Positions 1 to 9,262 are shown, counted from the stretch's first letter. The stretch: DNA of 64,000 nucleotides from Sedimentitalea nanhaiensis DSM 24252 (GCF_000473225.1 NZ_KI421509.1:664358-728357); one strand, 5' to 3'. Numbers and translations are program-made. Notes: generated by a model not told the origin, from the sequence alone.

Positions 1-2
1 CC

Positions 3-1175
3 AGGGGGTCCATTGTCCGCCCGGTGCCGCTGCCCGACAGTGCCAGCCGCCCGGTGGTCACACCGCTGTCGCCCTCGGTGGTCTATGCCAGCGACACGCC
101 GGACGCGCTGGACGATCAATACGAAGGCCGCGTGCATGGGTATACCTATTCCCGCGAGGGGCATCCCAATGCGGATGTTGTGGCCGCCCGTCTGGACGCT
201 ATGGAGGGCGTATCCGGCGGGGTTGTCACCGGCTCGGGCATGGGGGCGGTCAGTGCTGTGCTGCTGGGGCTGCTCAAGTCCGGTGACCATGTCATCGGTG
301 GCAACCAGCTCTATGGCCGGTCGCTGCGGCTGATGGCCGAAGATCTGCCGCGACTGGGCATCGCGACCACCCTGGCCGATCCCTGCGACCTGGACGCCAT
401 GCGCGCCGCGATCCGCCCACACACCCGGATCCTGCTGGTCGAGGTGGTGTCAAACCCGACCCTGCGCGTGGCCGATATCGCCGGTCTGGCGGCCCTGTGC
501 CGCGAGCACGGCATTCTGCTGGCGGTCGACAACACCTTTACCACCCCGCGCGGATTGCGCCCGTTCGAGCACGGGGCAGACATCGTCATCCACTCGATCA
601 CCAAGCTGCTGGCGGGCCATTCCGATGTGATGCTGGGCTATGCCGTGGCCCGCGATCCGGACCTGACCGAGGCCATGCGGGTGTTCAGCATCACAACCGG
701 CCTTACCCCCAGCCCGTTTGACTGCTGGCTGGCGGAACGCGGCATGCTGTCGTTCGACCTGCGGTTCGACCGTGCGCAGGCCACCGCCGCCGCGCTGGCG
801 GATCATCTGGCAGGGTTGCCCGGGATCAAGCGGGTGATCTATCCGATGCGCGCCGATCATCCCGATCACACCCGCGCCAGCCAGTTGCTGGGCGGGCAGG
901 GGTGCAACATGGTCAGCTTCGAACTGGATGGCGGGCGCGCGGCGGCCAACGCTTTTACCCGCGCCGCCGACGGGCTCAGCTTTGCGCCCACCCTGGGCGA
1001 TGTGGGCACAACGCTGTCGCACCCGGCCTCGTCCTCGCACCGCGCGCTGACGCCCGGGAAACGTGCCGAACTCGGGCTCAGCGAAGGGTTCTTCCGGGTC
1101 TCGGTCGGGCTTGAGGATCCGGATGCGCTGAAACAGGTCTTCAGCCAGGCCACGACCGCCGCTGCCGGGGTCTGA
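3..1175 (+). CDS. Cys/Met metabolism PLP-dependent enzyme (trans-sulfuration family), 5' partial
   Basis: This is a fold-type I PLP enzyme of the cystathionine gamma-synthase / methionine gamma-lyase family, which performs elimination or replacement on sulfur amino acids in the cytoplasm. The PLP-lysine motif SITKLLAGHSD and the upstream VDNTFTTP aspartate region are visible, as are the N-terminal YEGRVHGYTYSR substrate loop and the C-terminal TTLSHPASSSHR block. The frame is open to the left edge, and the residues before the first internal start (GTG at 24) look like family sequence, so the true start lies outside the window. It ends 4 bases before phoR, but nothing else ties it to phosphate sensing. 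The exact substrate (cystathionine, O-acyl-homoserine or methionine) cannot be told from sequence alone. Confidence 0.85.
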   Translation, partial: RGSIVRPVPLPDSASRPVVTPLSPSVVYASDTPDALDDQYEGRVHGYTYSREGHPNADVVAARLDAMEGVSGGVVTGSGMGAVSAVLLGLLKSGDHVIGGNQLYGRSLRLMAEDLPRLGIATTLADPCDLDAMRAAIRPHTRILLVEVVSNPTLRVADIAGLAALCREHGILLAVDNTFTTPRGLRPFEHGADIVIHSITKLLAGHSDVMLGYAVARDPDLTEAMRVFSITTGLTPSPFDCWLAERGMLSFDLRFDRAQATAAALADHLAGLPGIKRVIYPMRADHPDHTRASQLLGGQGCNMVSFELDGGRAAANAFTRAADGLSFAPTLGDVGTTLSHPASSSHRALTPGKRAELGLSEGFFRVSVGLEDPDALKQVFSQATTAAAGV

Positions 1176-1179
1176 GCGA

Positions 1180-2226
1180 ATGCCCACGGCGCTGGTGAAT
1201 GACCTGCTTGCTGCAACGCCCCTGCCGGCATTGGTGGTGGAATCCGGTGAATGGATCGTTGCCGCCAATCCCGAGGCCAAACGCCTGCTGGGGGCCGGGA
1301 TCGTCGGGCGGCACTTTGCCAACGTCCTGCGCCAGCCCCCGGTGATCGCTGCGATCGAGGCCACCCTGCAGGATCATCAGGAACACCAGGCCCGGCACAT
1401 GGTCAGCACCGGGGCACAGGACACGCCGATGGAGGTCACCTGCCGCCATATCGCCGCACTGGGGCCGGCATACCCCTCGGCGGTGGTGGTCAGCTTTCAG
1501 GACCGCGCCGATGTGGAACAGGCCGGGCAGATGCGCCGCGACTTTGTCGCCAACGTCAGCCACGAGCTGCGCACCCCGCTGACCGCGCTGATCGGGTTCA
1601 TCGAAACCCTGCGCGGGGCAGCGCGCGACGACGAGGCCGCCCGCGACCGCTTTCTGAACATCATGGAGGGCGAGGCGGGCCGGATGAACCGGCTGGTCGG
1701 CGATCTGCTGTCGCTCAGCCGGGTCGAGGCCGAGGAACGCGTGCGCCCGACCAATCAGATCGACCTGGCCGGTCTGCTGACCTCGACCCTGACCTCGATG
1801 ACGCCGCTGGCCGACAACAACAAGGTCAATCTCACCCTCGTCGCGCCCGATCCGCCGGTGCAGATCTCGGGCGATGCGGATCAGCTGCGCCAGGTCTTCA
1901 CCAACCTGATCGAGAACGCGATCAAATACGGCGGCTCGGGCGGGCATGTCACGGTCGAGCTGCGTGAAATCGACCGCGATCCGGTCCTGCGCGCCGCCGC
2001 GCTCGACGTGCGGGTGATAGATCAGGGTCCCGGCATCGATTCGGTCCACCTGCCGCGCCTGACCGAACGCTTCTACCGCGCCGACAACCACCGCAGCCGA
2101 CAGCTGGGCGGAACCGGGCTGGGGCTCGCCATCGCCAAACATATCGTCAATCGTCACCGCGGGCGGCTCAAGGTGGACAGCGAAAAAGGCAACGGGGCGA
2201 CGTTTTCGGTGATCCTTCCCCGTTAG
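1180..2226 (+). CDS. phoR: Phosphate regulon sensor histidine kinase PhoR, apparently without membrane segments
   Basis: PhoR autophosphorylates and passes phosphate to PhoB when phosphate is scarce. Residues 1-110 look like a PAS-type sensor domain. The H-box NVSHELRTPLTAL carries the phospho-accepting His128, followed by the N-box (NLIENAIKYGG) and the G-box (GTGLGLAIAK) near the C-terminus. At 348 residues it is short, and I see no hydrophobic transmembrane stretch before the PAS region, unlike enterobacterial PhoR, so it may be soluble or held at the membrane by PstC/PhoU. The ATG at 1180 follows the preceding stop by 4 bases. It heads the phoR-pstSCAB-phoU-phoB cluster, but a Pho box precedes pstS rather than phoR, so phoR may be expressed separately. 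Confidence 0.93.
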   Translation: MPTALVNDLLAATPLPALVVESGEWIVAANPEAKRLLGAGIVGRHFANVLRQPPVIAAIEATLQDHQEHQARHMVSTGAQDTPMEVTCRHIAALGPAYPSAVVVSFQDRADVEQAGQMRRDFVANVSHELRTPLTALIGFIETLRGAARDDEAARDRFLNIMEGEAGRMNRLVGDLLSLSRVEAEERVRPTNQIDLAGLLTSTLTSMTPLADNNKVNLTLVAPDPPVQISGDADQLRQVFTNLIENAIKYGGSGGHVTVELREIDRDPVLRAAALDVRVIDQGPGIDSVHLPRLTERFYRADNHRSRQLGGTGLGLAIAKHIVNRHRGRLKVDSEKGNGATFSVILPR

Positions 2227-2266
2227 GCCCACATGACGGCGGGGTCACCGGTATCAAAATCGGCCC

Positions 2267-2295
2267 TTGTCATATTTCTGTTACGTCTCTGTCAC
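2267..2295 (+). promoter_or_regulatory. Pho box: three PhoB half-sites at 11-bp spacing upstream of pstS
   Basis: Three direct repeats, TTGTCAT (2267), CTGTTAC (2278) and CTGTCAC (2289), lie exactly 11 bp apart. This matches the CTGTCAY-N4-CTGTCAY PhoB box. They sit 84-112 bases before the pstS start, the expected place for PhoB activation of the pst operon. Confidence 0.88.
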
Positions 2296-2378
2296 AAAAC
2301 CCATGCGTGCGGTCCCTAGACGGGGCCCAGCGTCACTATGGGGGTGTGCGCTGAATTCATGTCCATGAGGAGACATAA

Positions 2379-3419
2379 ATGTCTGTTTTGAAAATGACCG
2401 CGTCCACCCTGGCCGCCGTGTCTTTTTGCGCAACCGCCGCTGCTGCCCGCGATCAGGTGCAGATTGCCGGCTCGTCCACCGTTCTGCCCTATGCCTCGAT
2501 CGTTGCCGAAGCCTTTGGTGAAAACTTCGACTTCCCCACACCCGTGGTTGAATCCGGCGGCTCGTCGGCGGGCCTGAAACGGTTCTGCGAAGGCCTGGGC
2601 GAAAACACCATCGATATCGCCAACTCCAGCCGCAAGATCCGCGAAAAGGAAATCAAGGCCTGCGCCGCCAACGGCGTCTCCGACATCATCGAAGTCCGCA
2701 TCGGTTATGACGGCATCGTCTTTGCCAGCGACATCGATGGCAACAGCTTCGAATTCACCCCGGTCCAGTGGTACAAGGCGATTTCCCGTCAGGTCGTGGT
2801 CGACGGCGCACTGGTCGACAACCCCTACACCCTCTGGAGCGACGTCGACGCCGCGCTGCCCGCCCAGCCGATCCAGGCCTATGTTCCGGGCACCAAGCAC
2901 GGCACCCGCGAAGTGTTCGAAGACAAGGTGATCCTGGCCGGCTGCGAAGAAACCGGTGATTTCGACGTCTACAAGGCCGCCAACGGCGGCGACAAGAAAG
3001 CTGCCGAAAAGGCCTGCATCGAGCTGCGCACAGACGGCAAATCGGTCGACATCGACGGCGACTATACCGAGACCCTGGCCCGGATCGACAGCAACAAGGA
3101 CGGCATCGGCGTCTTTGGTCTGGCCTTCTACGAGAACAACACCGACAAGCTGCAGGTCGCAACCATGTCCGGTATCGTTCCGACCACCGACTCCATCGCC
3201 ACCGGCGAATACCCGGTGTCGCGCCCGCTGTTCTTCTATGTCAAAAAGGCCCACATCGGTGTCGTTCCCGGTCTCAAGGAATTCGCCGAATTCTTCGTCG
3301 CCGATGAAATCGCCGGACCCGACGGCCCGCTTGCCGAATACGGTCTGGTTGCCGATCCGGACCTGTCGGGCACCCAGAACACCGTGGCCGACGAAGTCAC
3401 GATGGACGGCAATTCCTGA
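2379..3419 (+). CDS. pstS: Phosphate ABC transporter periplasmic binding protein PstS
   Basis: PstS binds orthophosphate in the periplasm and delivers it to PstCA. Residues 1-23 form a Sec signal peptide ending in AAA before RDQVQIAG. The phosphate-binding loop is seen in AGSSTVLPY near the N-terminus and ESGGSSAGLKRFC further on. A GAGG ribosome-binding site precedes the ATG. The gene lies directly behind the Pho box and ahead of a hairpin that separates it from pstC, as expected for a binding protein needed in excess over the permease. The 346-residue length is normal for the alphaproteobacterial form. Confidence 0.96.
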   Translation: MSVLKMTASTLAAVSFCATAAAARDQVQIAGSSTVLPYASIVAEAFGENFDFPTPVVESGGSSAGLKRFCEGLGENTIDIANSSRKIREKEIKACAANGVSDIIEVRIGYDGIVFASDIDGNSFEFTPVQWYKAISRQVVVDGALVDNPYTLWSDVDAALPAQPIQAYVPGTKHGTREVFEDKVILAGCEETGDFDVYKAANGGDKKAAEKACIELRTDGKSVDIDGDYTETLARIDSNKDGIGVFGLAFYENNTDKLQVATMSGIVPTTDSIATGEYPVSRPLFFYVKKAHIGVVPGLKEFAEFFVADEIAGPDGPLAEYGLVADPDLSGTQNTVADEVTMDGNS

Positions 3420-3433
3420 TCTCCTGAACGCCG

Positions 3434-3475
3434 GAACCGGGGCGGGTTTCGCTGTCCCGGTTCTCAATTTTTCAA
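3434..3475 (+). terminator. Hairpin with T-rich tail between pstS and pstC (attenuating terminator)
   Basis: GAACCGGG (3434-3441) pairs perfectly with CCCGGTTC (3456-3463), and is followed by TCAATTTTT. It would partly stop transcription after pstS, leaving less message for pstC onward. Confidence 0.65.
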
Positions 3476-3499
3476 TGACCTGACTCTGGCGGATGGTAC

Positions 3500-4978
3500 A
3501 TGCCCTTGACCTGGCTCATTCTGTTTCTCTTTGCTCTGGCCGCCCTGGGCTTTATCGCCGGACGCGTCCGGGCGGTGAACTCGGCGGGGGGGGATGTGCG
3601 CGAGCTGCACTCCCTTCCCAACTATTACGGCTGGAATGTGGCGCTGACAGCACTGGTTCCTGCGCTCGCTGTTCTGGTGGTCTGGCTGTTTGTCCAGCCG
3701 CTGATGATCGAACGCTCGGTTTCGGGCATGATCCCCGAGGAACTCATCCCCGAAGGCTCGCAACGCAGCCTGGTGATGAGCGATGTGCGCCGTGTGGCCC
3801 ATGGGCTGGACATGGCCGTCCGGCAGGGTGCCCTGAGCGAAGACGACGCCAGCGACATTCGCGCCGGATTTACCGATCTGCGCGGCCGGCTGGCGGATGT
3901 CGGGGTGGCGTTGGGGTCCGACGTGCGCCCCGAGGTGCTAAGCGCGGCGCAACGCTATCGCCAGCTGAACGCCACCGGCACCCTGTGGCAAAGCATCATC
4001 GTCGCCGCCCTTGCTCTGGGTGGTCTGACCCTGGCCTATACGCGCACCCACAAGGGTTTTCGCGCCCGCAACGTGGTGGAACGCGCCATTCTGGCACTGC
4101 TGATCCTGGCCGCCTCGATCGCGGTCCTGACCACGCTGGGCATCGTTCTGTCGATGCTGTTTGAAACCCGCAACTTCTTTGGCCTGCATTCCTGGAGCGA
4201 CTTCTTCTTTGGCACCACCTGGGCGCCCAACTTTCGCGGCGACAGCGAACTCTCGATCCTGCCGCTGCTGTGGGGGACGCTGTATATCTCGTTCATCGCA
4301 CTGGCGGTGGCGGTGCCGGTGGGGCTGTTCGCGGCGATCTACCTGTCCGAATATGCCAGCGCCGCGCTGCGCTCCTTTGCCAAGCCGCTGCTTGAAATCC
4401 TCGCCGGCATTCCGACCATCGTCTATGGCATGTTCGCCCTGCTGACAGTTGGCCCGATGCTGGTCAATTTCTTTGGCCGGGGTCCCGACGGGGTGCTGGG
4501 GGTCGACTGGATGTCAGGTGCGACATCGGTTCTGACCGCGGGTGTCGTGATGGGTATCATGCTGATCCCGTTCGTCTCTTCGCTCAGCGATGACATCATC
4601 AACTCGGTGCCGCAATCGCTGCGCGACGGATCTTACGGGTTGGGTGCGACGCAATCGGAAACCGTGCGTCAGGTGGTGCTGCCCGCCGCGCTGCCCGGCA
4701 TCGTCGGTGCCGTGCTGCTGGCCGCCAGCCGCGCCATCGGCGAAACCATGATCGTGGTGATGGGGGCGGGCGCGATTGCCAAGTTTTCGCTCAACCCGCT
4801 GGAATCGATGACCACGATCACCACCCGTATCGTCAGCCAGCTGACCGGCGATACCGACTTTGCCAGCCCGGAAACGCTGGTCGCCTTTGCGCTCGGCCTG
4901 ACCCTGTTTGTCCTGACGCTGGGCCTGAACATCCTCGCGCTGTATATCGTGCGCAAATACCGGGAGCAGTACGAATGA
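3500..4978 (+). CDS. pstC: Phosphate ABC transporter permease PstC (long form)
   Basis: PstC is one of the two inner-membrane subunits of the high-affinity phosphate importer. The C-terminal 230 residues are the binding-protein-dependent permease domain. They contain the LEILAGIPTIVYGMFAL segment and the EAA-like loop SLRDGSYGLGATQSETVRQVVLP that contacts PstB. At 492 residues it is much longer than the roughly 320-residue enterobacterial protein. The extra N-terminal 250 residues carry several hydrophobic segments around a soluble stretch (FVQPLMIER to VLSAAQRYRQL). This long form is usual in alphaproteobacteria. The start at 3500 is one of two close ATGs; the other (3493) is out of frame. 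The end overlaps pstA by 4 bases (ATGA), so the two are translationally coupled. Confidence 0.93.
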   Translation: MPLTWLILFLFALAALGFIAGRVRAVNSAGGDVRELHSLPNYYGWNVALTALVPALAVLVVWLFVQPLMIERSVSGMIPEELIPEGSQRSLVMSDVRRVAHGLDMAVRQGALSEDDASDIRAGFTDLRGRLADVGVALGSDVRPEVLSAAQRYRQLNATGTLWQSIIVAALALGGLTLAYTRTHKGFRARNVVERAILALLILAASIAVLTTLGIVLSMLFETRNFFGLHSWSDFFFGTTWAPNFRGDSELSILPLLWGTLYISFIALAVAVPVGLFAAIYLSEYASAALRSFAKPLLEILAGIPTIVYGMFALLTVGPMLVNFFGRGPDGVLGVDWMSGATSVLTAGVVMGIMLIPFVSSLSDDIINSVPQSLRDGSYGLGATQSETVRQVVLPAALPGIVGAVLLAASRAIGETMIVVMGAGAIAKFSLNPLESMTTITTRIVSQLTGDTDFASPETLVAFALGLTLFVLTLGLNILALYIVRKYREQYE

Positions 4979-6339
4979 GCGACGCAACCCAGAATCCCGG
5001 CCAGAGCGCGGGCAATCCCATCGGACGGGCCGGGTCACTGCTGACCAAAAACGCCCGCACCCGCCGCCGTAATGCCGCCGAAAAGCGGTTCCGCCTTTAC
5101 GGCCTGACGGCCATCGGCATAGGTCTGCTGATGCTGATCGTTCTGGTCACTACCATCGTGGGTAACGGTACCGGTGCCTTCCAGCAGACCTTTGTCACGC
5201 TCAAGGTCGACCTGCTGGAGGCCAAGCTGGACAAGAAAGGCACCCGAGACATCGAAGCCATCAAGAAGGTCTCGACCTTTGGCTATGCGCCCCTGATCAA
5301 CGGCGCACTGCAAACCTATGTCACCGAGCACGGCATTCAGACCGACCTCAAACCCAAGGCGATGGGGGCGATCCTGTCCAAGGATACCGCCGCGCAGCTG
5401 CGCGACTATGTTCTGGAAAACACTGACAAGATCGGCCAGACGCTGGAATTCACCTTTCTCGCCAACAGCCGGGTCGATGGCTATCTGAAGGGTCGTGTCA
5501 CCCGTGACAGTATCGCCAATGACAAGAACATCTCAGCCGAGCAACTCGACCTTGTGGACGCGATGATCGCGAATGGGGCCATCGACAAGACCTTTAACCT
5601 CGACTTCATCCTGGGCGGAGATGCCTCCGACCAACGACCCGAAGCCGCCGGGATCGGGGTGTCCATGGTCGGGTCCATGTACATGATGCTGGTGGTGCTG
5701 GCCCTGTCGCTGCCGATCGGAGTGGCCGCCTCGATCTACCTCGAAGAGTTCGCCCCCAAGAACTGGCTGACCGATGTGATCGAGGTCAATATCAGCAACC
5801 TCGCGGCGGTGCCTTCGATCGTGTTCGGCATCCTGGGGCTGGCGGTGTTCATCAACACCATGCACCTGCCGATGTCGGCCCCGCTGGTCGGCGGCATGGT
5901 GCTGACCCTGATGACCCTGCCCACGATCATCATCTCGACCCGCGCCTCGCTCAAGGCGGTTCCGCCATCGATCCGCGATGCCGCCCTCGGTGTCGGAGCG
6001 TCGAAAATGCAATCCGTGTTTCACCATGTCCTGCCGCTGGCCGCGCCGGGCATCCTGACCGGGACCATCATCGGCCTGGCCCAGGCCCTGGGTGAAACCG
6101 CGCCGCTGCTGCTGATCGGGATGGTGGGCTTTGTCGCCTCCAACGCGCCCGACAGCATTGTCGACGGCCTCATGTCGCCAAACTCGGCCATGCCGGCCCA
6201 GATCTACGAATGGGCCAAACGCGCCGATCCGGCCTTTTACGAACGCGCCTGGGGAGGGATCATCATCCTGTTGGTCTTCCTCGTCGCAATGAATACAATC
6301 GCGGTCATCCTGCGTCGCCGCTTTGAACGCCGCTGGTAA
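4975..6339 (+). CDS. pstA: Phosphate ABC transporter permease PstA (long form)
   Basis: PstA is the second membrane subunit of the phosphate importer. The C-terminal half is a permease domain with LEEFAPKNWLTDVIEVNISNL, the AAVPSIVFGILGLAVF segment and the coupling loop SIRDAALGVGASKMQSVFHHVLP. The N-terminal part (to about residue 220) has one membrane segment near residue 45 (a run rich in L, I, M and V) and then a soluble region with many Lys and Asp residues. That gives 454 residues against about 290 in E. coli. It starts inside the pstC stop (ATGA) and ends 3 bases before pstB. Confidence 0.93.
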   Translation: MSDATQNPGQSAGNPIGRAGSLLTKNARTRRRNAAEKRFRLYGLTAIGIGLLMLIVLVTTIVGNGTGAFQQTFVTLKVDLLEAKLDKKGTRDIEAIKKVSTFGYAPLINGALQTYVTEHGIQTDLKPKAMGAILSKDTAAQLRDYVLENTDKIGQTLEFTFLANSRVDGYLKGRVTRDSIANDKNISAEQLDLVDAMIANGAIDKTFNLDFILGGDASDQRPEAAGIGVSMVGSMYMMLVVLALSLPIGVAASIYLEEFAPKNWLTDVIEVNISNLAAVPSIVFGILGLAVFINTMHLPMSAPLVGGMVLTLMTLPTIIISTRASLKAVPPSIRDAALGVGASKMQSVFHHVLPLAAPGILTGTIIGLAQALGETAPLLLIGMVGFVASNAPDSIVDGLMSPNSAMPAQIYEWAKRADPAFYERAWGGIIILLVFLVAMNTIAVILRRRFERRW

Positions 6340-6342
6340 GGA

Positions 6343-7149
6343 ATGTCAGGTATGAAAGATATGTCTCAAATCGCCAACGCGGTTGAAACCGGAACCAACA
6401 AGATCTCGGCCCGTGACGTCAACGTCTTTTACGGGGACTCCCAGGCCATCAAGGGCGTGGACGTGGAGATCTCCAACAACACCGTCACCGCCTTTATCGG
6501 CCCGTCGGGCTGCGGCAAATCCACCTTCCTGCGGTGCCTGAACCGCATGAACGATACCATCGACATCTGTCGCGTCACCGGCACCATCCGGCTGGATGGC
6601 GAAGATATCTATGACAAGCGCGTCGATCCGGTGCAGCTGCGCGCCAAGGTGGGAATGGTGTTTCAGAAACCCAATCCGTTTCCTAAATCGATCTACGACA
6701 ATGTCGCCTATGGCCCCCGGATCCATGGGTTGGCCCGCAGCAAGTCCGACCTGGACGAGGTCGTCGAACGCGCCCTGCGCCGCGGGGCCATCTGGAACGA
6801 GGTCAAGGATCGCCTGTACGCCCCCGGCACTGGCCTGTCGGGCGGCCAGCAACAGCGCCTGTGCATCGCGCGCGCCGTGGCCACCGAACCCGAAGTGCTG
6901 CTGATGGATGAACCCTGCTCGGCGCTGGACCCGATTGCCACCGCGCAGGTCGAGGAACTGATCGACGAGCTGCGCGAAAACTTCGCCGTGGTTATCGTCA
7001 CCCACTCGATGCAGCAGGCCGCCCGCGTCAGCCAGAACACCGCGTTCTTCCATCTGGGGGAACTGGTCGAATACGGCGAAACCGGCCAGATCTTCACCAA
7101 TCCGCAAGACCCCCGCACCGAAAGCTATATCACCGGTCGTATCGGTTAA
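6343..7149 (+). CDS. pstB: Phosphate ABC transporter ATP-binding protein PstB
   Basis: PstB powers phosphate import by ATP hydrolysis on the cytoplasmic side. Walker A is GPSGCGKST, the Q-loop lies in [11 protein letters not shown], the ABC signature is LSGGQQQRL, Walker B is [11 protein letters not shown] and the switch His is in VTHSMQQA. The 268-residue length fits. The first 15 or so residues before [13 protein letters not shown] are a poorly conserved tail, and the ATG at 6355 or 6361 could be used instead of 6343. It lies between pstA and phoU, 10 bases before the latter. Confidence 0.96.
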   Translation: MSGMKDMSQIANAVETGTNKISARDVNVFYGDSQAIKGVDVEISNNTVTAFIGPSGCGKSTFLRCLNRMNDTIDICRVTGTIRLDGEDIYDKRVDPVQLRAKVGMVFQKPNPFPKSIYDNVAYGPRIHGLARSKSDLDEVVERALRRGAIWNEVKDRLYAPGTGLSGGQQQRLCIARAVATEPEVLLMDEPCSALDPIATAQVEELIDELRENFAVVIVTHSMQQAARVSQNTAFFHLGELVEYGETGQIFTNPQDPRTESYITGRIG

Positions 7150-7159
7150 AGGACGTACC

Positions 7160-7861
7160 ATGCAGGAACAACATATCGCTTCGGCGTTCGACCGCGATCT
7201 GGAAACCATTCAGGCGCGCATCATGAAGATGGGCGGGCTGGTTGAGGCCGCGATCATGGATTCGGCCCGCTCGCTGGAAACCCGCGACGAGGAACTGGCC
7301 GAGCAGGTGCGCGCCAATGACAAGGCAATCGACGCGCTCGAGGAAATGATCAACGAAGAGGCCGCGCGGGTCATCGCCATGCGCGCGCCCACGGCGTCCG
7401 ACCTGCGTCTGATCCTCAGCGTCACCAAGATCAGCGGCAATCTGGAACGCATCGGCGATCACGCCAAGAACCTGGCAAAGCGCAATTCCGTTCTGTCGCA
7501 GATGCCGCCGGTCGGCGACAGCCCCTCGGCGCTGCGCCGCATGGCGCGCGAGGTCGAGCGCATGCTCAAGGATGCGCTCGACGCCTATATCCAACGCGAT
7601 GTGGAGCTGGCCGCCGTGGTGATCCAGCGCGATCACGATGTCGATCAGATGTACAACACCCTGTTCCGCGAGCTTTTGACCTTCATGATGGAAGATGCGC
7701 GCAATATCACGCCCTGCATGCACTTGCATTTCATCGCCAAGAACATCGAACGCATGGGCGATCATGTCACGTCGATAGCCGAACAGGTGATCTATCTGGT
7801 ATCGGGTGAGCGTCCGGAAGATAATCGTCCCAAGGCCGACGTCACGTCGGTATCATTGTAG
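7160..7861 (+). CDS. phoU: Phosphate signalling complex protein PhoU
   Basis: PhoU relays the state of the Pst transporter to PhoR and keeps the Pho response off when phosphate is sufficient. The protein is all-helical with two PhoU repeats. Each ends in an acidic, metal-binding type motif: ISGNLERIGDHAKNLAKR near residue 95 and IAKNIERMGDHVTSIAEQ near residue 195. The 233-residue length is typical. An AAAGGA ribosome-binding site precedes the ATG. It sits between pstB and phoB, the standard order in alphaproteobacteria. Confidence 0.96.
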   Translation: MQEQHIASAFDRDLETIQARIMKMGGLVEAAIMDSARSLETRDEELAEQVRANDKAIDALEEMINEEAARVIAMRAPTASDLRLILSVTKISGNLERIGDHAKNLAKRNSVLSQMPPVGDSPSALRRMAREVERMLKDALDAYIQRDVELAAVVIQRDHDVDQMYNTLFRELLTFMMEDARNITPCMHLHFIAKNIERMGDHVTSIAEQVIYLVSGERPEDNRPKADVTSVSL

Positions 7862-7870
7862 GAGGCGCGT

Positions 7871-8560
7871 ATGTCCACGGACCAACCCACGGTTCTGGTG
7901 GTCGAGGACGAACCCGCACAGCGCGAAGTCCTCAGCTACAATCTGGCCGCCGAAGGATTTCGTGTGTGCCAGGCCGAAAACGGCGATGATGCGCTGCTGC
8001 TGGTGGACGAAGATACGCCCGACGTCATCGTCCTGGACTGGATGATGCCGAACCTGTCGGGCATCGAGGTCTGCCGGCGACTCAAAACCCGCCCTGCCAC
8101 GCGTTCAATTCCGATCATCATGTTGTCGGCCCGCTCAGAAGAGGTCGATAGGGTGCGCGGGTTGGAAACCGGGGCGGACGACTATGTGATCAAACCCTAT
8201 TCGGTGGTCGAACTGATGGCGCGGGTTCGCGCCCAGCTGCGCCGCTCGCGCCCATCGACCGTTGGCGTGCAGCTGGAATTCGAAGACATCGTGCTGGACG
8301 GCGAGACCCACAAGGTCACCCGCGACGGCAACACCATCAAACTGGGTCCGACAGAGTTCCGCCTGCTGCGCAACTTCATGGAAAAACCTGCCCGCGTCTG
8401 GAGCCGCGAACAGCTTCTGGACCGCGTCTGGGGCCGCGACATCTATGTCGACTCGCGCACCGTGGACGTGCATGTGGGCCGGTTGCGCAAGGCGTTGATG
8501 CAACATGGCGGCGGCGATCCGGTGCGCACGGTGCGCGGTGCCGGCTACGCCCTGGGCTGA
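7871..8560 (+). CDS. phoB: Phosphate regulon response regulator PhoB
   Basis: PhoB is the OmpR-type activator that binds Pho boxes once phosphorylated by PhoR. The receiver domain holds the acidic pair in VVEDEPAQ, the phospho-accepting Asp56 in VIVLDWMMP and the conserved Lys in VIKPYSVVEL. The C-terminal winged helix includes LGPTEFRLLRNFMEKP, REQLLDRVWG and the recognition region RTVDVHVGRLRKAL. The ribosome-binding site AGGAGG lies 7 bases before the ATG. It is the last gene of the Pho cluster; its likely sites in this window are before pstS and, more weakly, before ugpB. Confidence 0.96.
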   Translation: MSTDQPTVLVVEDEPAQREVLSYNLAAEGFRVCQAENGDDALLLVDEDTPDVIVLDWMMPNLSGIEVCRRLKTRPATRSIPIIMLSARSEEVDRVRGLETGADDYVIKPYSVVELMARVRAQLRRSRPSTVGVQLEFEDIVLDGETHKVTRDGNTIKLGPTEFRLLRNFMEKPARVWSREQLLDRVWGRDIYVDSRTVDVHVGRLRKALMQHGGGDPVRTVRGAGYALG

Positions 8561-8632
8561 TCGACCGGCCGCGTCCGCCCCGAGAGGTCGCGGATCTCGA
8601 CAAACTCCTCCGGGGCCGCTACCGCTGACACT

Positions 8633-9262
8633 ATGTTGGGCGGGCAGGGGCATATCTTCGCGTGGCGGATCCGGGGCCAAATCCTGGGTCAAATCCGGGC
8701 CCTTTGGGTCGCTTTCGCGGTCGTGGCCCTCGTGGGCTGCGCATCGCCCCCGACAACGCGCCCGTCAACATCCCCCGCCCGGCAGGATATTGACCGGCTG
8801 GCCGCCGCGATCCTTGCCCTCGGGCCCGATGTGGACCCCGGCGAGGCGGCACAGGCCGCGCGTCTCGCCTTTTCCCGGTCCCGCGAACTGGCGCTGGCCT
8901 ATCAGATCACCGACCCGCCATTGGTCCACAACACCAAGGTCAACATGGGGCTCAAACCGCGCGGGCTGTGCTGGCATTGGGCCGAAGACATGCAACAGCG
9001 CCTGAACGCCGAGGGGTTTGCGACGCTGCGCATTCACCGCGCCATCGCCAATGCCGACAACCCGTTTCGCATCGACCATTCCACCGCCCTGATCGCGGCG
9101 CGCGGTGACCCGATGCAGGACGGCATCGTGCTCGACCCGTGGCGTCTCGGTGGGTGGCTGTTCTGGGCCCCCGTGCTCGACGATGCCGACTATGACTGGC
9201 AACCGCGATCCCGGGTTCTGGCGCGCAGATACGGTGTGGCCCCCGTGCTGTCCGCGCAATGA
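8633..9262 (+). CDS. Putative lipoprotein with a Cys-His-Asp (transglutaminase-like) triad
   Basis: I do not recognise a named family. A hydrophobic stretch (ALWVAFAVVALVGC) ends in a lipobox with Cys36, so the product is probably an outer- or inner-membrane lipoprotein. The mature part contains GLCWHWAEDM (Cys113), DHSTALIA (His149) and GIVLDPWR (Asp168). Their order and spacing recall the catalytic triad of transglutaminase-like or papain-fold enzymes, so a peptidase or amidase activity is possible. The N-terminal region before the hydrophobic segment is long (about 22 residues), so the true start may be later than the ATG at 8633. It follows phoB by 72 bases and could be cotranscribed, but no functional tie to phosphate is evident. 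Confidence 0.7.
   Translation: MLGGQGHIFAWRIRGQILGQIRALWVAFAVVALVGCASPPTTRPSTSPARQDIDRLAAAILALGPDVDPGEAAQAARLAFSRSRELALAYQITDPPLVHNTKVNMGLKPRGLCWHWAEDMQQRLNAEGFATLRIHRAIANADNPFRIDHSTALIAARGDPMQDGIVLDPWRLGGWLFWAPVLDDADYDWQPRSRVLARRYGVAPVLSAQ

Noticed and set aside
450..1364. Long open frame opposite the PLP enzyme and phoR start
   Set aside because: It is antisense to well-supported genes and shows no family pattern; GC-rich codon bias keeps such opposite frames open.
2316..3467. 383-codon frame opposite pstS
   Set aside because: It mirrors pstS along its full length, lacks a ribosome-binding site and has Gly/Asp/Val-rich antisense composition.
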